46,543 nt of DNA, from NCBI GenBank assembly GCA_947627655.1, contig CANQWW010000003.1:1-46543 (forward strand), written 5' to 3'. Source of the stretch: an uncultured Acinetobacter sp. (lineage in GTDB: Bacteria > Pseudomonadota > Gammaproteobacteria > Pseudomonadales > Moraxellaceae). Below the pieces are notes generated by a model that saw only the letters and a list, made by a program, of their open reading frames with translations, did not search any database and was not told the DNA's origin. The position numbers were made by a program, and so were the translations under genes. Numbering within the stretch: position 1 is the first letter of the stretch; each line of letters opens with the position of its first letter. Shown here one piece after another: positions 1 to 9,086 of this stretch.

Positions 1-37
1 ACAAATTGACAGGTCTGTTGCTTTTCACAGCGGGCAT
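1..37 (-). CDS. sdhC: Succinate dehydrogenase cytochrome b subunit SdhC, N-terminal fragment
   Basis: Only the first 12 codons are inside the window, read on the minus strand as MPAVKSNRPVNL. The RPVNL motif is the conserved N-terminus of SdhC, the membrane anchor of succinate dehydrogenase (complex II). The gene lies divergent from gltA, the usual TCA-cycle arrangement in gammaproteobacteria. The start is uncertain: the ATG at 37 gives MPAV, while a GTG at 28 has an AGGA eight bases upstream and would give MKSNRPVNL. The call rests on this short motif plus the gltA context, so it is good but not proven. Confidence 0.8.
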   Translation of the reverse strand, partial: MPAVKSNRPVNL

Positions 38-1024
38 CCTGTAAGTAAAAACTCCATCCGGAGTTTGTTGGAATTAGTTCGAAGGAAAGCTGGCATTATT
101 AGGCAAATTCATGCCTAAATTCAAAACGACAAAGAATTATAAAACGTGCACTATCAAAATACAAACGATCACGAATGGCTTTTTACCAAAATAATGTTAA
201 ATAAGAATCATTAACAATGATAACCACTTATATATAGATCAAAAAACACTAAGACATTTTATCTATATTATTGGTTTTTAAAACTTATATAGCCTTAATA
301 GCTATTGTTTTCAACATAAATAAGAAATTTGCCAGCCTAGACTAAAGCCGAACAGCAAATAGACAAAAATTAACGAGTCCTCTCATTCGACACGAAATTT
401 CACGCCCTATTCTATTTTATTGTTAAATACTCAGTATTTTATTTAAAATATAGAAATCCAATATCATCAAATGAAAGAACAACTTATTTTAATTTGTATG
501 ACCCCAAAACACAGAAAACCAATTCCTAAAATGGCAAAAATGATGAAATTTCAAACACCCAGTTTCCATTCACGATTTGATTTGTATTAAATTTTAACCA
601 TTTAAATCAGCGCTACACTTCCCTTCATAGATGCAGCATAAAGTCAGTATTTATTAAAATGGCAAAGCTAACCCCCCCTATATTATGAATTTTCTCACAG
701 TTTATTTTAACTTGTGCAAAAAGCATGCGCTTTAAAATTTCCATCAAAAATGATTTTTTGATGTTTTAAAGTTTCTATTCTTTAAAATTTTTCCTGCACC
801 CTTTGTTAATTTGACTTATTATATTGCGCCAAGTGCTGCAATTTTTAGAGTGCCTTATGAATAGTTTGGGGTTTTACTGGCAACGGTAAACTTTTATCCA
901 TAAGTATAATTGACAAAATTTCAGCACTCTCTAATCTTATGAGCAAATTTGACCCATCTGATTTTGCGCATTAAAAATAGTAAGCAAAACAGATTTACAT
1001 TCACCAGGACAGGAGATCTATTGA
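38..1024. other. Long AT-rich sdhC-gltA divergent intergenic region
   Basis: Nearly 1 kb separates the divergent sdhC and gltA starts. It is strongly AT-rich with many A and T runs, and no credible ORF is seen in it; the 60-aa minus ORF at 921-1103 is a shadow that enters gltA. It must hold the promoters of both TCA genes, but no unambiguous -35/-10 pair could be assigned by eye. Several TAAAAT-like and TATATT-like boxes are present, which is expected by chance at this composition. Confidence 0.6.
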
Positions 1025-2302
1025 ATGTCTGAAGCAACTGGCAAAAAAGCCGTTTTACAGCTTGATGGCAAACAAATTGAACTACCAATTTACAGCGGCA
1101 CATTAGGCCCAGATGTAATTGACGTTAAAGATGTATTGGCTGCAGGTCACTTTACTTTTGATCCTGGTTTCGTGTCTACAGCGGCGTGTGAATCTAAAAT
1201 CACATTCATCGATGGTGGCAAAGGCGTTCTTTTACACCGTGGTTACCCGATTGACCAGCTGGCAACTAAAGCAGACTACCTAGAAACTTGTTACCTGCTT
1301 CTCAATGGCGAGCTTCCTACTGCTGAACAAAAAGAAGAATTTGATGCTAAAGTTCGTAACCACACCATGGTTCACGACCAAGTTAGCCGTTTCTTCAATG
1401 GTTTCCGTCGTGATGCGCATCCTATGGCGATCATGTGTGGTGTTGTTGGTGCGCTTTCTGCTTTCTATCACAACAGCCTTGACATCGAAAATATTGACCA
1501 TCGTGAAATCACTGCGATTCGCTTGATCGCTAAAGTGCCGACTTTGGCTGCATGGACTTACAAATATACCGTAGGTCAGCCATTCGTTTACCCACGTAAC
1601 GACTTAAGCTACGCAGAAAACTTCCTGTACATGATGTTTGCAACGCCAGCAGACCGTGATTACAAAGTTGACCCGATTCTTGCAAAAGCAATGGACCGTA
1701 TTTTCACGCTTCATGCTGACCACGAACAAAACGCGTCTACGTCTACAGTACGTCTAGCGGGTTCTACTGGCGCGAATCCATATGCATGTATCGCTGCGGG
1801 TATCGCTGCACTATGGGGCCCTGCTCACGGTGGTGCAAACGAAGCTGTTCTTACGATGCTGGATGAAATCGGCTCTGTAGAAAACGTTGCTGGCTTCATG
1901 GAAAAAGTGAAAACTAAAGAAGTTAAACTGATGGGCTTCGGTCACCGAGTTTACAAAAACTTCGATCCACGTGCGAAAGTAATGAAAGAGACTTGTGACG
2001 AAGTGTTAACTGCACTTGGCATCAACGATCCACAACTTGCTTTGGCGATGGAACTTGAGCGTATTGCACTTTCTGACGAATACTTCATCAAGCGTAACCT
2101 GTACCCGAACGTAGACTTCTACTCAGGTATCATCCTTAAAGCGATTGGTATCCCGACTGAAATGTTTACTGTAATCTTCGCGCTTGCACGTACTGTTGGC
2201 TGGATCAGCCACTGGTTAGAAATGCACAGCGCTGCTTACAAAATCGGTCGTCCTCGTCAGCTTTACACTGGCGAAACTCAACGCGACATCGAAGGTCGTT
2301 AA
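1025..2302 (+). CDS. gltA: Citrate synthase (type II)
   Basis: This enzyme condenses oxaloacetate and acetyl-CoA to citrate, the entry step of the TCA cycle, in the cytoplasm. The 425-aa length fits the hexameric, NADH-sensitive type of Gram-negative bacteria. Visible signatures are GPAHGGANE, which carries one catalytic His, and [13 protein letters not shown], the citrate synthase signature with the second His. The C-terminus [11 protein letters not shown] is also typical. The ATG at 1025 is supported by AGGAG nine bases upstream. It is divergent from sdhC and ends at a strong terminator, so it is probably monocistronic. The shorter ORFs overlapping it are shadows. Confidence 0.98.
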   Translation: MSEATGKKAVLQLDGKQIELPIYSGTLGPDVIDVKDVLAAGHFTFDPGFVSTAACESKITFIDGGKGVLLHRGYPIDQLATKADYLETCYLLLNGELPTAEQKEEFDAKVRNHTMVHDQVSRFFNGFRRDAHPMAIMCGVVGALSAFYHNSLDIENIDHREITAIRLIAKVPTLAAWTYKYTVGQPFVYPRNDLSYAENFLYMMFATPADRDYKVDPILAKAMDRIFTLHADHEQNASTSTVRLAGSTGANPYACIAAGIAALWGPAHGGANEAVLTMLDEIGSVENVAGFMEKVKTKEVKLMGFGHRVYKNFDPRAKVMKETCDEVLTALGINDPQLALAMELERIALSDEYFIKRNLYPNVDFYSGIILKAIGIPTEMFTVIFALARTVGWISHWLEMHSAAYKIGRPRQLYTGETQRDIEGR

Positions 2303-2325
2303 TTCAAAAGAATTAAAACTTTCAA

Positions 2326-2353
2326 AAAAACCACCCTTTTGGGTGGTTTTTTT
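2326..2353 (+). terminator. Rho-independent terminator of gltA
   Basis: The stem AAACCACCC / GGGTGGTTT has a TTTT loop and runs into seven or more T residues, starting about 25 bases after the gltA stop codon. Confidence 0.95.
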
Positions 2354-2447
2354 ATTTCTTGAAAAAATATTCACAACAATAGCAGCCAAGAAAAAAACAG
2401 GTTTATTGGGGGAAATGGTGTGATAAAGATGCTTACAAACCTCAACC

Positions 2448-2464
2448 TATAATCCCGTTATAAT
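2448..2464 (+). promoter_or_regulatory. Tandem TATAAT -10-like boxes before the HEMTH protein
   Basis: Two exact TATAAT hexamers occur at 2448-2453 and 2459-2464, 29-45 bases before the ATG at 2493. No good -35 box lies at 16-18 bp from either, so this is a weak promoter candidate supported only by the -10 match and the position. Confidence 0.35.
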
Positions 2465-2492
2465 CAGGCTATTCCATATATTCGCCACGACT

Positions 2493-3002
2493 ATGCCCTA
2501 CCGTGTTTTATTCTTGCTGCTCAGACTGATCCGATTTCCGCAATTTAAGTGCCGCCATCTGACCGAAGGCGAAATCCAGATGTGCCGTTCAGTATTTGGC
2601 GACCGTATTGATTACGCGCGAGTACAGGTCATGAATCATCCTTTCCTGCCGTGGCAACCGAAATATATTCTGATGGCACCCAGCGGTTATATTCATGTAC
2701 GCAATATTCTTTTTAAAGACGATTATTCCAAAGAGACTGCAAGGTATCGGGCAGTGTTTATTCATGAGATGACGCATATTTTTCAATATCAGCAAGGCAT
2801 TAATGTGCTATGCAAAGGCGCCATTTTACAGACTGCCTATTTTTTAAGTTTGGGGAAATACAATCCTTATAAATACACTTATATCCCCGGCAAGTCGTTT
2901 TGGCATTACAATATTGAACAGCAGGGCGATATTGCCCGTGACATTTATCTCAAAAAAATACCTAATATTATTCAACAACTGGATACACAGTTTAAGGGCT
3001 AA
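2493..3002 (+). CDS. Conserved hypothetical protein with HExxH zinc-protease-like motif
   Basis: A 169-aa protein of unknown role. Residues 91-95 read HEMTH, followed by IFQYQQG, matching the HExxH zinc-binding helix of metallopeptidases. The pattern HEMTHxxQYQ resembles short metallopeptidase-like domains seen in some VgrG/Rhs-associated proteins, but no secretion genes lie nearby. The N-terminus (MPYRVLFLLLRLIRF) is hydrophobic but short and may be a weak membrane anchor. The ATG at 2493 has no clear Shine-Dalgarno sequence. The gene stands alone between the gltA terminator and nadE. Protease activity is inferred only from the motif. Confidence 0.75.
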   Translation: MPYRVLFLLLRLIRFPQFKCRHLTEGEIQMCRSVFGDRIDYARVQVMNHPFLPWQPKYILMAPSGYIHVRNILFKDDYSKETARYRAVFIHEMTHIFQYQQGINVLCKGAILQTAYFLSLGKYNPYKYTYIPGKSFWHYNIEQQGDIARDIYLKKIPNIIQQLDTQFKG

Positions 3003-3327
3003 CAACCTTATATTTAACATGTCTACTGAACTTTAAGCAGATCAGATACAAAATCCTAAGTCTTGATTTTATTTTTAATAATACAGTTGCATTTCAACTA
3101 TAAATCTATGCAAACAACGCTAGCATCTGCCTCAATTTTCGATAGAATAACTCTTGTCTGATATTTTACTCCCAATACATGAGATTAAGTATCAAGCTTT
3201 ATGATTGTGTTTAAATTTATAGCCATTTGGCATTATGTTAATACCAGATTGCACTCTACTGAATAACTATAATTTTAAATATCAGCCGATTAGTGCAAAT
3301 ATCTATCAGGATTAGGATTTAGTTGGA
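3003..3327. other. Intergenic region before nadE
   Basis: About 325 AT-rich bases without a credible ORF or a clear terminator for the upstream gene. It should contain the nadE promoter, but no convincing -35/-10 pair was found. Only AGGATTAGGATT, just before the nadE ATG, looks like a ribosome-binding region. Confidence 0.5.
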
Positions 3328-4953
3328 ATGAAAAGTTTTAAAATTGCCCTTGCTCAATTCTCTCCACACGTAGGCAATATCGATGCCAATACGCAATACA
3401 TGATCGAACAGGTCAATTTAGCCAAAAAAGATAATGCCGACCTAATTATTTTTCCAGAACTTTCACTGTTGGGCTATCCGGCAGATGACTTGATTTTACG
3501 CCCAAGCCTGAGCAAACGCACTCAACAAGCATTTGACCAACTTGCTGTAGTCAAAGATATTGTCATGGTATTTGGTTTTGTAAACCAGACTGAAGACGGC
3601 CAGCGCTTTAACTCTGCTGCCGTCATGAAAGATGGTCAGGTTTTAGGTATTTATAATAAACAGATTCTGCCAAATTATGGTGTATTTGATGAAAAACGTT
3701 ATTTTAACGAGGGTCATCAACATCTGGTATTTGAATACTTGGGGCATAAATTTGGTGTATTGATCTGTGAAGATGTCTGGTCGCTTACTACCGTGCAACA
3801 ACTAGCACAATTGAACATCGATACAGCACTGATCTTGAATTCTTCACCATACGAAGTCGGCAAGCCACAACATCGCATTGATACCATGGCAGCCCTAGTC
3901 AAAGAACTTAACTTCAATCTGGTTTACTGTAACCAGGTAGGTGGGCATGATGATCTAATCTTTGACGGCACCAGCTTTATTTTAAATAAAACCGGTGAGC
4001 TTGCGTTACAGGCGCCGAGCTTTAAGGAAGGCCTGTGGGCAGCCGAGTACAATGCTGAACAGCAAGTCTTTAACAAAGCTGAGATTACTCCTGTTCTGGA
4101 CACCATGGCAGAGATCTATCAAAGCTTGGTAGTCGCTACACGTGATTATGTCCAACGTTCTGGCTTTCCAGGGGTGATTCTGGGTCTCTCCGGTGGTATT
4201 GATTCGGCCTTGACCTTGGCCATTGCTGTCGATGCAATTGGGGCCGATAAGGTTCAGGCCGTCATGATGCCTTATACTTATACCGCACAGATTAGTGTTG
4301 AAGATGCAGCCGAGCAGGCAAAAACCTTAGGTGTGACTTTCGGTATTGCCGAGATCAATCCGATTGTGAATAGTTTCCTGCAAACGCTTTATCCATTCTT
4401 CGGTGATTCACCAGTAGATACCACGGAAGAAAACCTACAGGCCCGTTCTCGTGGCACTCTATTAATGGCGCTGTCCAACAAATTTGGTAACCTGGTATTA
4501 TCTACCGGGAACAAATCTGAAGTGTCGGTCGGTTACTGCACACTGTACGGCGATATGGTCGGCGGTTTTTCAGTCCTAAAAGATGTCTACAAAACCATCG
4601 TCTTTGAACTGGCCAAATACCGTAACAGTATTGCTGACAAACCGGTGATCCCTGAACGTGTGATTAGCCGCCCACCTTCAGCAGAATTACGCCCAGACCA
4701 ACTGGATCAGGATTCTTTACCAGCCTATGAAATATTAGATGCAATCTTGTACTCGTATATTGAAGAAGATATCAGTCAGGATGACATCATTGCCAAAGGC
4801 TTCGAAGCAGAAGTGGTGAAACGTGTTATTCGTCTAGTCGATCTTAACGAATACAAACGTCGTCAAGGTGCAATTGGTCCACGTATCAGCTCACGTGCCT
4901 TTAGCCGTGAACGTCGTTATCCAATCGTGAATGGCTGGAAACCTGGTACCTAA
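3328..4953 (+). CDS. nadE: Glutamine-dependent NAD+ synthetase
   Basis: Catalyses the last step of NAD synthesis, amidating deamido-NAD with ATP and glutamine-derived ammonia. The 541-aa protein has two domains. The N-terminal nitrilase-type amidase (about 1-260) has the catalytic triad visible as E44 (FPELSLLGYP), K111 (IYNKQILPNYG) and C147 (GVLICEDVW). The C-terminal synthetase (about 265-541) carries the P-loop-like LGLSGGIDSAL at about 286-296. This two-domain form supplies its own ammonia, unlike the short E. coli NadE. The gene appears monocistronic and ends at a strong terminator. Confidence 0.97.
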   Translation: MKSFKIALAQFSPHVGNIDANTQYMIEQVNLAKKDNADLIIFPELSLLGYPADDLILRPSLSKRTQQAFDQLAVVKDIVMVFGFVNQTEDGQRFNSAAVMKDGQVLGIYNKQILPNYGVFDEKRYFNEGHQHLVFEYLGHKFGVLICEDVWSLTTVQQLAQLNIDTALILNSSPYEVGKPQHRIDTMAALVKELNFNLVYCNQVGGHDDLIFDGTSFILNKTGELALQAPSFKEGLWAAEYNAEQQVFNKAEITPVLDTMAEIYQSLVVATRDYVQRSGFPGVILGLSGGIDSALTLAIAVDAIGADKVQAVMMPYTYTAQISVEDAAEQAKTLGVTFGIAEINPIVNSFLQTLYPFFGDSPVDTTEENLQARSRGTLLMALSNKFGNLVLSTGNKSEVSVGYCTLYGDMVGGFSVLKDVYKTIVFELAKYRNSIADKPVIPERVISRPPSAELRPDQLDQDSLPAYEILDAILYSYIEEDISQDDIIAKGFEAEVVKRVIRLVDLNEYKRRQGAIGPRISSRAFSRERRYPIVNGWKPGT

Positions 4954-4977
4954 TTTCAATTTTCCTGAATGATAAGC

Positions 4978-5011
4978 AAAATCGCCTAAGTTCACTTAGG
5001 CGATTTTTTTA
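4978..5011 (+). terminator. Rho-independent terminator of nadE
   Basis: The stem AATCGCCTAAG / CTTAGGCGATT has a TTCA loop and is followed by a run of T, 25 bases after the nadE stop. Confidence 0.95.
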
Positions 5012-5124
5012 TAGCTATCGTTTGACAGACTTAAAATTTATGACGGCAGTTATATGTTTAGATCAGAAGAATAGTGCAATAGTTTAAGGAAAACACTGGA
5101 TACGAAATGCTCTTTTTCAGGCAC

Positions 5125-5155
5125 AAAAAAAGAGACCAAGCTGAGAGCTTGGTCT
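5125..5155 (-). terminator. Rho-independent terminator of the tRNA-Met gene
   Basis: Read on the minus strand, AGACCAAGCT / AGCTTGGTCT form a 10-bp stem with a 3-base loop. It is followed by a run of T (A residues on the plus strand at 5125-5131), just after the tRNA CCA end. Confidence 0.9.
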
Positions 5156-5162
5156 TTAAAAA

Positions 5163-5239
5163 TGGTGGCTATGACGAGACTTGAACTTGTGACCCCCGCA
5201 TTATGAGTGCGGTGCTCTAACCAACTGAGCTACATAGCC
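5163..5239 (-). tRNA. tRNA-Met (CAT), elongator type
   Basis: A 77-nt cloverleaf including an encoded CCA is read on the minus strand. The acceptor stem GGCTATG pairs with CATAGCC. The D arm is AGCTCAGTTGGTTAGAGC. The anticodon stem CCGCA/TGCGG encloses the loop CTCATAA with anticodon CAT. The body closely resembles E. coli elongator tRNA-Met rather than the initiator, because the acceptor starts with a paired G and the anticodon stem lacks the three G-C pairs. A CAT anticodon could also mean lysidine-modified tRNA-Ile, but the overall sequence favours Met. Confidence 0.93.
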
Positions 5240-5254
5240 GTAAACTGTGTGCGC

Positions 5255-5283
5255 ATTATCTTAACTTCCTCGCTCAGCGTCAA
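5255..5283 (-). promoter_or_regulatory. Sigma-70 promoter of the tRNA-Met gene
   Basis: On the minus strand TTGACG (-35) and GATAAT (-10) are separated by exactly 17 bp. Each matches five of six consensus bases. The -10 ends 15 bases before the mature tRNA 5' end, giving a very short leader. Confidence 0.85.
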
Positions 5284-5838
5284 GCATTTTAATTCACAAA
5301 TGTTCAGTCTTTATGCAAATAGAGAATAATCATTTAAAAATTAAACAAATACCGTGCTCGATTGTTTAATTTTTTTCGCTATAGCTTTATTTGTACCCGG
5401 TGATCTCTTTTTTTTAAGTACGCATAAAGATAAAAATAAATATAAAATCAGCTAGATATAGCAGCTTTACTTACTCCCCTTTTTATCCTCACTTAAGGCC
5501 ATAGAGCGGAGTAAAAACCTCTGTTGTACTATTTTTGATTAAAATTGGTGTTCAAACTGGAGTATGTTCTCTTTTCCAGCACAGAAAAATATATCATGCA
5601 CTCCTGCTTTCAACGCTAAGTCAATCGCTTGAACTGCTGCTGTATACTACTTGCAGCTTCAAATTATTATTCAAATAATCTTTCATTTAAAACACAGAAT
5701 GGCTCAATCTTGAATTCCTACGGATTTAGCTGGTTTTATTTCTGCGCAATAGGGTATATGATCAAACTATAAGCAGTAAATTTAGCCCGGTAAACCGGAT
5801 CATAATTATAAAACTTTGCTTCCGTAAGGAGATTGGTT
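5284..5838. other. Intergenic region between tRNA-Met and the usp gene
   Basis: About 550 AT-rich bases with no credible ORF and no second tRNA. A small hairpin, CCCGGTAAACCGG, lies about 50 bases before the usp start, in its likely 5' leader. No clear promoter hexamer pair was found. Confidence 0.5.
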
Positions 5839-6291
5839 ATGACTTTTCAAAATATTTTAGTTCCGATTGATGGTTCACAAACTTCACTTGCTGTTGTAGA
5901 TAAGGCTGTAGAGCTGGCCAAAGCCTTTAACAGCAAAATTACTGTTGTTCAGGTAATGACGCTGGATCCTTATATTGCTGCTGAATATATTACTGCAGCA
6001 CAAACCAACGATCTGATTGAACGTGCCCGTACTGCTATTTTGCAAAATCTGGAAGAGGCAAAACAACGTTTCGAACAGGCTGGTGTACAAGTAGAATCTC
6101 AATTACTTGAAGGCCAGGTGGTCAATACAGAAATCATCCGCGCCGTGAAAACCCTAGGTGCTGACCTGATTGTTATTGGCTCGCACGGTCGCACCGGCTT
6201 TAAGAAATTCTTCCTGGGCAGTGTCGCTCAAAGCATTTTGGGTCAAGCTGAGGTGCCGGTACTGGTGATCCGTGGACAGGCCTCAAACTGA
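5839..6291 (+). CDS. Universal stress protein (UspA family)
   Basis: A 150-aa single-domain Usp protein. It begins FQNILVPIDGSQTSLAVVDKA, the typical first beta strand and helix. The C-terminal signature DLIVIGSHGRTGFKKFFLGS matches the ATP-binding G-2x-G-9x-G(S/T) pattern, so it is probably of the nucleotide-binding kind. The ORF track starts at a TTG (5833), but the ATG at 5839 is preferred because AAGGAG sits seven bases upstream. Such proteins support survival under starvation and stress. It has its own terminator and no operon partner. Confidence 0.93.
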   Translation: MTFQNILVPIDGSQTSLAVVDKAVELAKAFNSKITVVQVMTLDPYIAAEYITAAQTNDLIERARTAILQNLEEAKQRFEQAGVQVESQLLEGQVVNTEIIRAVKTLGADLIVIGSHGRTGFKKFFLGSVAQSILGQAEVPVLVIRGQASN

Positions 6292-6308
6292 TTGCAGTGA
6301 CTGAAAAC

Positions 6309-6331
6309 ACCCCAGCTCGCTGGGGTATTTT
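6309..6331 (+). terminator. Terminator between convergent usp and atl genes
   Basis: The stem ACCCCAGC / GCTGGGGT has a 2-base apex and is followed by ATTTTTAT. It serves usp and possibly the convergent gene at 6331 from the other side. Confidence 0.85.
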
Positions 6332-6663
6332 TATGTCGGTATGCCGTCCCATTGATAGGTTCCCAGATGAATACGGTCACCGATCACGACCACACCTTCT
6401 GCAAGTAAGCTTACTGCCTGAAGGTTGTGTCCTTGTGCATCTTTTTTCATCACACTGATTTTACCTTGTGCATTGATGACACGATGCCAAGGTAGATCTG
6501 AAGCTTCATCCATCTCGCTTAGCACCCGACCGACCAGACGAGCGTGTCGTGGTAGTCCTGCCAGTCGGGCGATCTGACCATAACTTGCCACCTTGCCTGG
6601 TGGAATTAAGGCCACAACGCTCAGAATCATTTGTGCAAGTTCATCACTGGGTTTGGCTGACAT
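6331..6663 (-). CDS. Alkyltransferase-like (ATL) DNA-repair protein
   Basis: A 110-aa protein equal to the C-terminal domain of O6-alkylguanine-DNA alkyltransferases. The helix-turn-helix region IPPGKVASYGQIARLAG is clear. The active-site loop reads PWHRV (58-62) where true alkyltransferases have PCHRV, so W59 replaces the acceptor cysteine. In the ATL family such proteins bind O6-alkylguanine, flip it and recruit nucleotide excision repair rather than removing the alkyl group. E. coli YbaZ/AtlA is the model. It is convergent with usp and appears monocistronic. Confidence 0.92.
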   Translation of the reverse strand: MSAKPSDELAQMILSVVALIPPGKVASYGQIARLAGLPRHARLVGRVLSEMDEASDLPWHRVINAQGKISVMKKDAQGHNLQAVSLLAEGVVVIGDRIHLGTYQWDGIPT

Positions 6664-6737
6664 GCTGAATTATCCTATGACAATATTGAGTAGCATCATA
6701 CTGTACCGTTGCATCCCTCTACTCAATATTCGAGCAT

Positions 6738-6763
6738 AAAAAAGAGAATCCGAAGATTCTCTT
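6738..6763 (-). terminator. Terminator of the CPA1 antiporter gene
   Basis: On the minus strand the stem AAGAGAATC / GATTCTCTT carries a TTCG tetraloop and runs into six T residues. It lies 20 bases after the antiporter stop. Confidence 0.93.
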
Positions 6764-6783
6764 TTGCACACATGGATACCAGA

Positions 6784-8283
6784 TTAAAAGTTATCGGGGC
6801 TTTCCAGTCGTTTAACTTCTTGTGCTTTTTCCGGATTATGCACGGCTGCTACCCCATCTTCATCTTTTTCATCCACCAGACTTTCCGGTTTATACACTGT
6901 AATGATTTCATTACCTTGCGCATCTTCACCAATTATATACTGGAAACCTTTACGGTTCATTTTATGGCACAAGCGCTGATACCAGCCTTTCCAGCCTTCT
7001 TTCTCTTCATTCGGATTGTAATAAAAGGCATTCATGACCGCAGGCAGCCCCAAACCGCAGACGAGTCCTGATAACAACACTACAATAAAAGTATAGCCGA
7101 CCAGAATACTGCTATATTCTTCCAGTTGCGGAATATTGGCCACGGCGAGAATAAGCGCGAGTGAAATCCCGCCTCGTACGCCGCCCCAAGACAGAATCGC
7201 CAGACTGCCGTTATAGCGTTTATTGCGTAAATGCGGAAACATGGAAAAAGATAAGAAATTCGCAGCGAAACGTGCGCCATGCAGAATAATAAAGGCCACG
7301 ATCCCGCCAAGAATCAGACTGGTACTTAAGTCAAGAATAAACAGTTCCAAACCGATCAAGGTAAACAGGAAGGAATTAATAATCCCCTCTACGGTATGCC
7401 AGAAATGATTCACGTCACCAATATCAGCATCAGCCAGAATTTCTTTCCATTTATTACCGACAATCAGACCGCCAATGACACAGGCAATCGGCGCAGAAGC
7501 ATGAGCCAACAAGGCTATCAGATAGGAACCACAGGCGAGCAATGCCGTGGTGAGGATCAGGGACTCCATCTCATGCTTGCCACGTAAAATCCGTAAAATT
7601 GCCAGACCAAAACCAACCCCGATCAATACGGCCACGACAATTTCATACAGCAGAGTTTGTAGTACGCCCAATAGCGTAAAGTTTTCTCCCTGTAAGACAC
7701 TTAACAAGGTCATAAACAGCGCAATACACATGGCATCATTAAACAGCGATTCGCCTTCAAGTTTTACCATCAGGTGATGCGGCGCCCGCACAGAACTGAG
7801 CACCCCTTTAATCCCGATCGGATCCGTTGCTCCCAGGGCTGCGCCCAGCAGCAGCAAGACCAGCAGATCGACATGTTTGCCAATCAGGAACTGATAGCCA
7901 TACAACGCTAAACCAAAAAAGACCGCACAGAACACTAAAGCCAGACTGGCCAGAATACCGATAGGTCGCCAGTGATTACGTAAATCAGACACTTTAAATT
8001 TCAGTGCTGATGAGGTCAAAATAAAACAGATGACCCCATTAATCAGGAAATCATAAAAGTCGACCTGACGTACTGCCTGTTCAATATTGGCGATATTGAT
8101 ACTAAAAAATGGATTGCCCTGTAACAGGCTGGCTCCCCATTGCAAAATAAAGACAAAAATAGCCGAGACAATGGGCACCCCAATCGCTTGTGGAAAACCC
8201 AGAACCCTTTTATTAAACATGGTGGTCGCAATGGATAAAGCAAATACAACCGTTAAAAGTTGTAAGAAGAAGAAATTGCCCAT
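6784..8283 (-). CDS. Cation:proton antiporter, CPA1 (NhaP-like) family
   Basis: A 499-aa inner-membrane protein with about 12-13 hydrophobic segments over residues 1-420 and a hydrophilic cytoplasmic tail of about 75 residues. CPA1 signatures are present: LGATDPIGIKGVL with the conserved Asp, and LEGESLFNDA with the Asn-Asp pair. The family exchanges Na+ or K+ for protons and helps with pH and salt balance; the exact ion cannot be told from sequence. The start is supported by AGGGAA eight bases before the ATG. It is transcribed alone and ends at its own terminator. Confidence 0.93.
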   Translation of the reverse strand: MGNFFFLQLLTVVFALSIATTMFNKRVLGFPQAIGVPIVSAIFVFILQWGASLLQGNPFFSINIANIEQAVRQVDFYDFLINGVICFILTSSALKFKVSDLRNHWRPIGILASLALVFCAVFFGLALYGYQFLIGKHVDLLVLLLLGAALGATDPIGIKGVLSSVRAPHHLMVKLEGESLFNDAMCIALFMTLLSVLQGENFTLLGVLQTLLYEIVVAVLIGVGFGLAILRILRGKHEMESLILTTALLACGSYLIALLAHASAPIACVIGGLIVGNKWKEILADADIGDVNHFWHTVEGIINSFLFTLIGLELFILDLSTSLILGGIVAFIILHGARFAANFLSFSMFPHLRNKRYNGSLAILSWGGVRGGISLALILAVANIPQLEEYSSILVGYTFIVVLLSGLVCGLGLPAVMNAFYYNPNEEKEGWKGWYQRLCHKMNRKGFQYIIGEDAQGNEIITVYKPESLVDEKDEDGVAAVHNPEKAQEVKRLESPDNF

Positions 8284-8504
8284 GAGGGTTCCCTAAAGGT
8301 GCGCCTTATTTTAACAATCAGGCGTTTGACTTATTCAAAATTTAAATACCAATTAGCAAGGCATTTCTTGATAAAATAATTCTAATCCTGTTTTCGTTTG
8401 TTTTTAGTTAAGTTTTTTTTCAATCGTTTTAATTGCCGAAATATCATACAATCCATCCACTTTATTTTATCTGCTTTGTGCAGACCATTTAGAACTTCGC
8501 TCCT

Positions 8505-9059
8505 ATGCATCAAAGTGTAAAAACCATTTTCCGCCTCTGCTTCGCCGTGGTGATTTTCCTGATTACCTTGTCACTGTGCTTGACCTGCTTCGCCAAACTT
8601 CAGGACATCATGCAGGCTGAACAGAGCTTTCAGCAAGGTCAATCCCTGCGTCTCAACAGCAGTCCAAACCAGCAGTATATTTTGGTATCGAATAATCAAA
8701 AGCCTGATCAGGCGATTTTTGTCTTGATTGCTGGAAATGGTTATATTGCCAAAAGTAGCTGTGAGCATTATCCCAACCTGTGTCTCGATGAGGACAATCA
8801 GTCACATAGCCGTCAGATTATGCAAATACAGTTGTTTAAGGCAGGCCAGTTTTCCTATATTGAGCAAGTCAGCTATCGAGACAGTCGTAGTGGTCAGTTT
8901 GCAGAATTTACTTATGACAAAAATCAGATTCAGCAGTTTTATCAGCAGGATATTACTAGCTTGAAATATATTGTATTTGCCATTGCCCTGTTTGCTCTGT
9001 CTGCATTATTGGTAAGTTTCAAGCTGATAAAAAATTTCCGTCAGTTCTTAAACAAGTAA
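8505..9059 (+). CDS. Hypothetical two-TM membrane protein
   Basis: A 184-aa protein I do not recognise. Residues about 7-29 form one membrane helix and about 155-177 a second. Between them lies a mostly hydrophilic 125-residue stretch, probably periplasmic, holding two Cys (SSCEHYPNLCLDED) that could form a disulfide. A short basic tail (KLIKNFRQFLNK) follows the last helix. No Shine-Dalgarno is evident before the ATG at 8505. It is divergent from the antiporter and followed by the multi-hairpin element. Codon use looks like its neighbours, so it is probably real. Confidence 0.7.
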   Translation: MHQSVKTIFRLCFAVVIFLITLSLCLTCFAKLQDIMQAEQSFQQGQSLRLNSSPNQQYILVSNNQKPDQAIFVLIAGNGYIAKSSCEHYPNLCLDEDNQSHSRQIMQIQLFKAGQFSYIEQVSYRDSRSGQFAEFTYDKNQIQQFYQQDITSLKYIVFAIALFALSALLVSFKLIKNFRQFLNK

Positions 9060-9086
9060 CAAGCAAATAGACACGCCATACCCAAA

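Noticed and set aside
5163-5239. Initiator tRNA-fMet or tRNA-Ile (CAT)
   Set aside because: The anticodon stem lacks the three consecutive G-C pairs of initiators, and the body matches the elongator Met type more closely than tRNA-Ile2.
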